64,000 nt of DNA. Source: Pontederia crassipes. Taxonomy: Eukaryota > Streptophyta > Magnoliopsida > Commelinales > Pontederiaceae. A model generated the notes under the pieces. It had not been told where the DNA came from, ran no database searches, and worked only from the letters and a program-made list of their open reading frames with translations. Numbering within the stretch: position 1 is the stretch's first letter; every line of letters starts with the position of its first letter. A program made the position numbers and the translations under genes. Below, piece after piece: positions 62,022 to 64,000 of this stretch. Where the stretch lies: positions 31,085,001 to 31,149,000 of the forward strand of contig CM060189.1 of NCBI GenBank assembly GCA_030549335.1. Reading direction: 5' to 3'.

Positions 62022-64000
62022 CTGACAAACCAAAGAAATGGGTTGCTAAGAAAATCAGTTTAGTCAATCAAACACTAGATAGGCAATTTCATCAGAGCAT
62101 CAGTTTTTATCTGATAATAGAATTTAAAATTCATTGAAATGACCAATCACACAAGGATAAAGCCTTGAAACATAATAAAAAGTTTAACACCGTTGATGGA
62201 AATATAAACTAACAATAATCATCTTTAATTATGATGGACACATTTGTTGATATGACATACAAACAGAAATCGGGCACCATAGCTTTTTTTGTTTTTTTTT
62301 TTGAGAGGTAAAGGATGGTCACTAATGGTGCAATCGTCCATTTATTATTGATCCAGCGAAGTGCATGCTTGTATAAACTGAAATTATAATGAGAAACATC
62401 CAATTCATATATTGATTCCAAAATATTTGTATTCATATCTTTCTTATCAGGTTCATATAGTATTTAACTAGAATCAAAATACTTGAGCCATGGAAAAGCC
62501 TCTCAAAAGAAAAAGGAAAATTTTACATTTTCACTCCCTCTCCCCATAACATGTAAGTTAGGGTGTGGATGGCACACCTCTCCCCTAGTAACCTTTGAGT
62601 CAGGGAGTAAATAGTACACAGGCTTTCCCTTTGCCTTCTCTAGATGCAAAATGTTTAATATCAACAAGCATTTTTTAATTATTTTTTGAAACTGAGAGGA
62701 GGGGGTGGGAAGGTGAGATGATCCAAATTTCTCAGATGTCTATTAAACCTTTTAAACTGAACAGAGCATAGAACCTAACCACAGTTTTCAATTCAGTTCA
62801 TTTTCCTTGGTTTAATAAATGAATAATCCATACAAACAGGTAGAGAACTCAAAAACGAAAGCCCAACTATGGATTTTAAATTTATGAATTTTTGTGGATA
62901 TAAAGCACTTAAACGCAAACTCACTTTTGTGTTGGAAGAACATTCCATTATGATATCCTTCCATTTGTATATATCAACTTTTCCAGTGTTACTTGTCACC
63001 ACGGCATAAGAAATATCTTAGTTTTTCTGCGATTTTTATCCAAAGAAATGAGCAGCATTCTCTCTCTGCATTGCCAAGACTGGTTTCAAGATGGTAGCAT
63101 GTTCATAGATGACAAAGTTATTCCTGCCTAAACCGTCAACAGGATGTGAACATATAGCTCCTCTATTAGAAACTCTTGATCAGTGTATAGAGCTTTATTT
63201 AATCAAAATGGATTTCAAATAAGGTAGGTCATGTTAAAATTATGCCAGTTGAGTTCCAATATCTTCCAGCTTAGGGACATACATAAAATTAAGGAAAAGA
63301 AGTCCTTTTTCTAGAATTAGGATTTCATATAGATGAATTTAAGGAGAGTTTTGGCAAACAGCATAAATCCACATAAGATAAACTGGTACTGTGCTGTAAA
63401 ACACAAGTCAAAGAATGAGAAATTTCTGTTATGACATCAAGGGTAAGACCTGAAGAAAGCAATGATTTAGAATTCATTCAGTCATCATGGTAGGCATTTC
63501 AATCCAATAATTTCACTAGTCCATAAACATAACAAGCCGATAACCTTTTCGCACATAACAGGACACAACCACATTTGTATAAGAAAAGGAGTTCTAAATA
63601 TGTAACACACTCTCGTTTCAAAAAAATATGTAACACACTCCACCGTTTGAATCACATCTGTCACTGCTAAATGAGACCAATATCAATCTTTGATACGATT
63701 TCCATGAAAAAGCATTTCAACATCGATACTTACCATTCAAAACATAGTCCTGACTTGTAAACCTCTCTCAGAAAAGGTTATGGACCATAAACAGCACATT
63801 CGAACCAACATTCCGTGAATAGTTTGATTGGACAACTTCGTAGCTCCTAACAGAATTTATTTGTAACTTTCTTGATGACTATATACAGTACAATAAATTT
63901 TTTTTTTTTGAGGAGAAAAAGGATGACTACCAAATTGTGTGGTTGTCATCCAGGTATATATATATCTGGGGAAACTGAAGAGATGTACAAGTGTGTGCTC
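62022..64000. other. Probable intron or upstream region, no exon seen
   Basis: The minus strand just upstream of the kinase-like exon is expected to be its preceding intron. No convincing upstream coding exon was recognised up to the window edge. Two similar runs, T-rich then 'gag(a)gg' and 'aaaggatg' with 'caaatcgtcc'-like words, occur near 62,284-62,345 and 63,898-63,952. They could be 3' tails of minus-strand non-LTR elements. Confidence 0.35.

Noticed and set aside
62793..63002. Minus-strand frame as an upstream exon of the kinase-like gene
   Set aside because: Composition is intron-like; no acceptor/donor pair joins it in frame to the exon at 62,021.

Overview
The window is nuclear DNA of a flowering plant. 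The genes have short GT-AG introns. The intergenic space is AT-rich and packed with plant transposon families (CACTA, Helitron, copia, Mutator-like, Tourist-type MITE, Au-type SINE) and long (CT)n and (AT)n microsatellites. The GC-rich first exons (37.8, 20.5 and 54.6 kb) hint at a monocot, but I cannot name a species.

Five genes are supported. They are a chloroplast-type DUF3007 membrane protein (18,785-20,532, minus, 5 exons, 190 aa), a DHHC S-acyltransferase (31,026-33,689, plus, 5 exons, 452 aa), an SIP2-type aquaporin (37,814-40,051, plus, 3 exons, 238 aa), a divergent TFIIB-like factor (53,069-54,713, minus, 6 exons, 312 aa), and the long 3' exon of a protein-kinase-like gene (59,917-62,021, minus, 700 aa) whose upstream exons were not found. 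Exon joins for the first four keep a single frame and carry recognisable family motifs. No tRNA, rRNA, CRISPR or operon-like feature is present. The genes do not form a visible pathway.

Layout: 1-3.5 kb is a decayed copia retrotransposon with its 3' LTR. 5.3-11.1 kb is a tandem duplication, one copy of which is split by a 3.5-kb Helitron; the other copy is an empty-site paralogue. 13.0-17.3 kb is a CACTA element with decayed transposase domains. The DUF3007 gene follows, then a GC-rich fold-back element (20.9-23.0 kb). 26.3-28.2 kb is a second, decayed CACTA remnant carrying an Au-type SINE with a perfect 11-bp target duplication. At 28.6-30.3 kb a TTAA-flanked MITE abuts a long-TIR element with a purine/pyrimidine-rich core. 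The acyltransferase gene follows, with a SINE just after it. 36.4-36.9 kb is a fold-back element, then the aquaporin gene. 43.4-49.1 kb is a CACTA element with a nested, fairly young non-autonomous LTR retrotransposon (two 667-bp LTRs, minus orientation). 50.6-51.8 kb is a Mutator-like element with a 9-bp duplication. A 191-bp MITE supplies the last codons and stop of the TFIIB-like gene. The rest, up to the kinase-like gene, is mostly microsatellite-rich AT DNA.

I see no clearly new biological system. The most interesting observations are the MITE-derived C-terminus of the TFIIB-like gene, the unusual region after its zinc ribbon, the nested transposon structures with readable junctions, and the frameshifted repeat tail of the DUF3007 gene. 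All calls were made by eye; identities and boundaries are approximate unless a target duplication is quoted.
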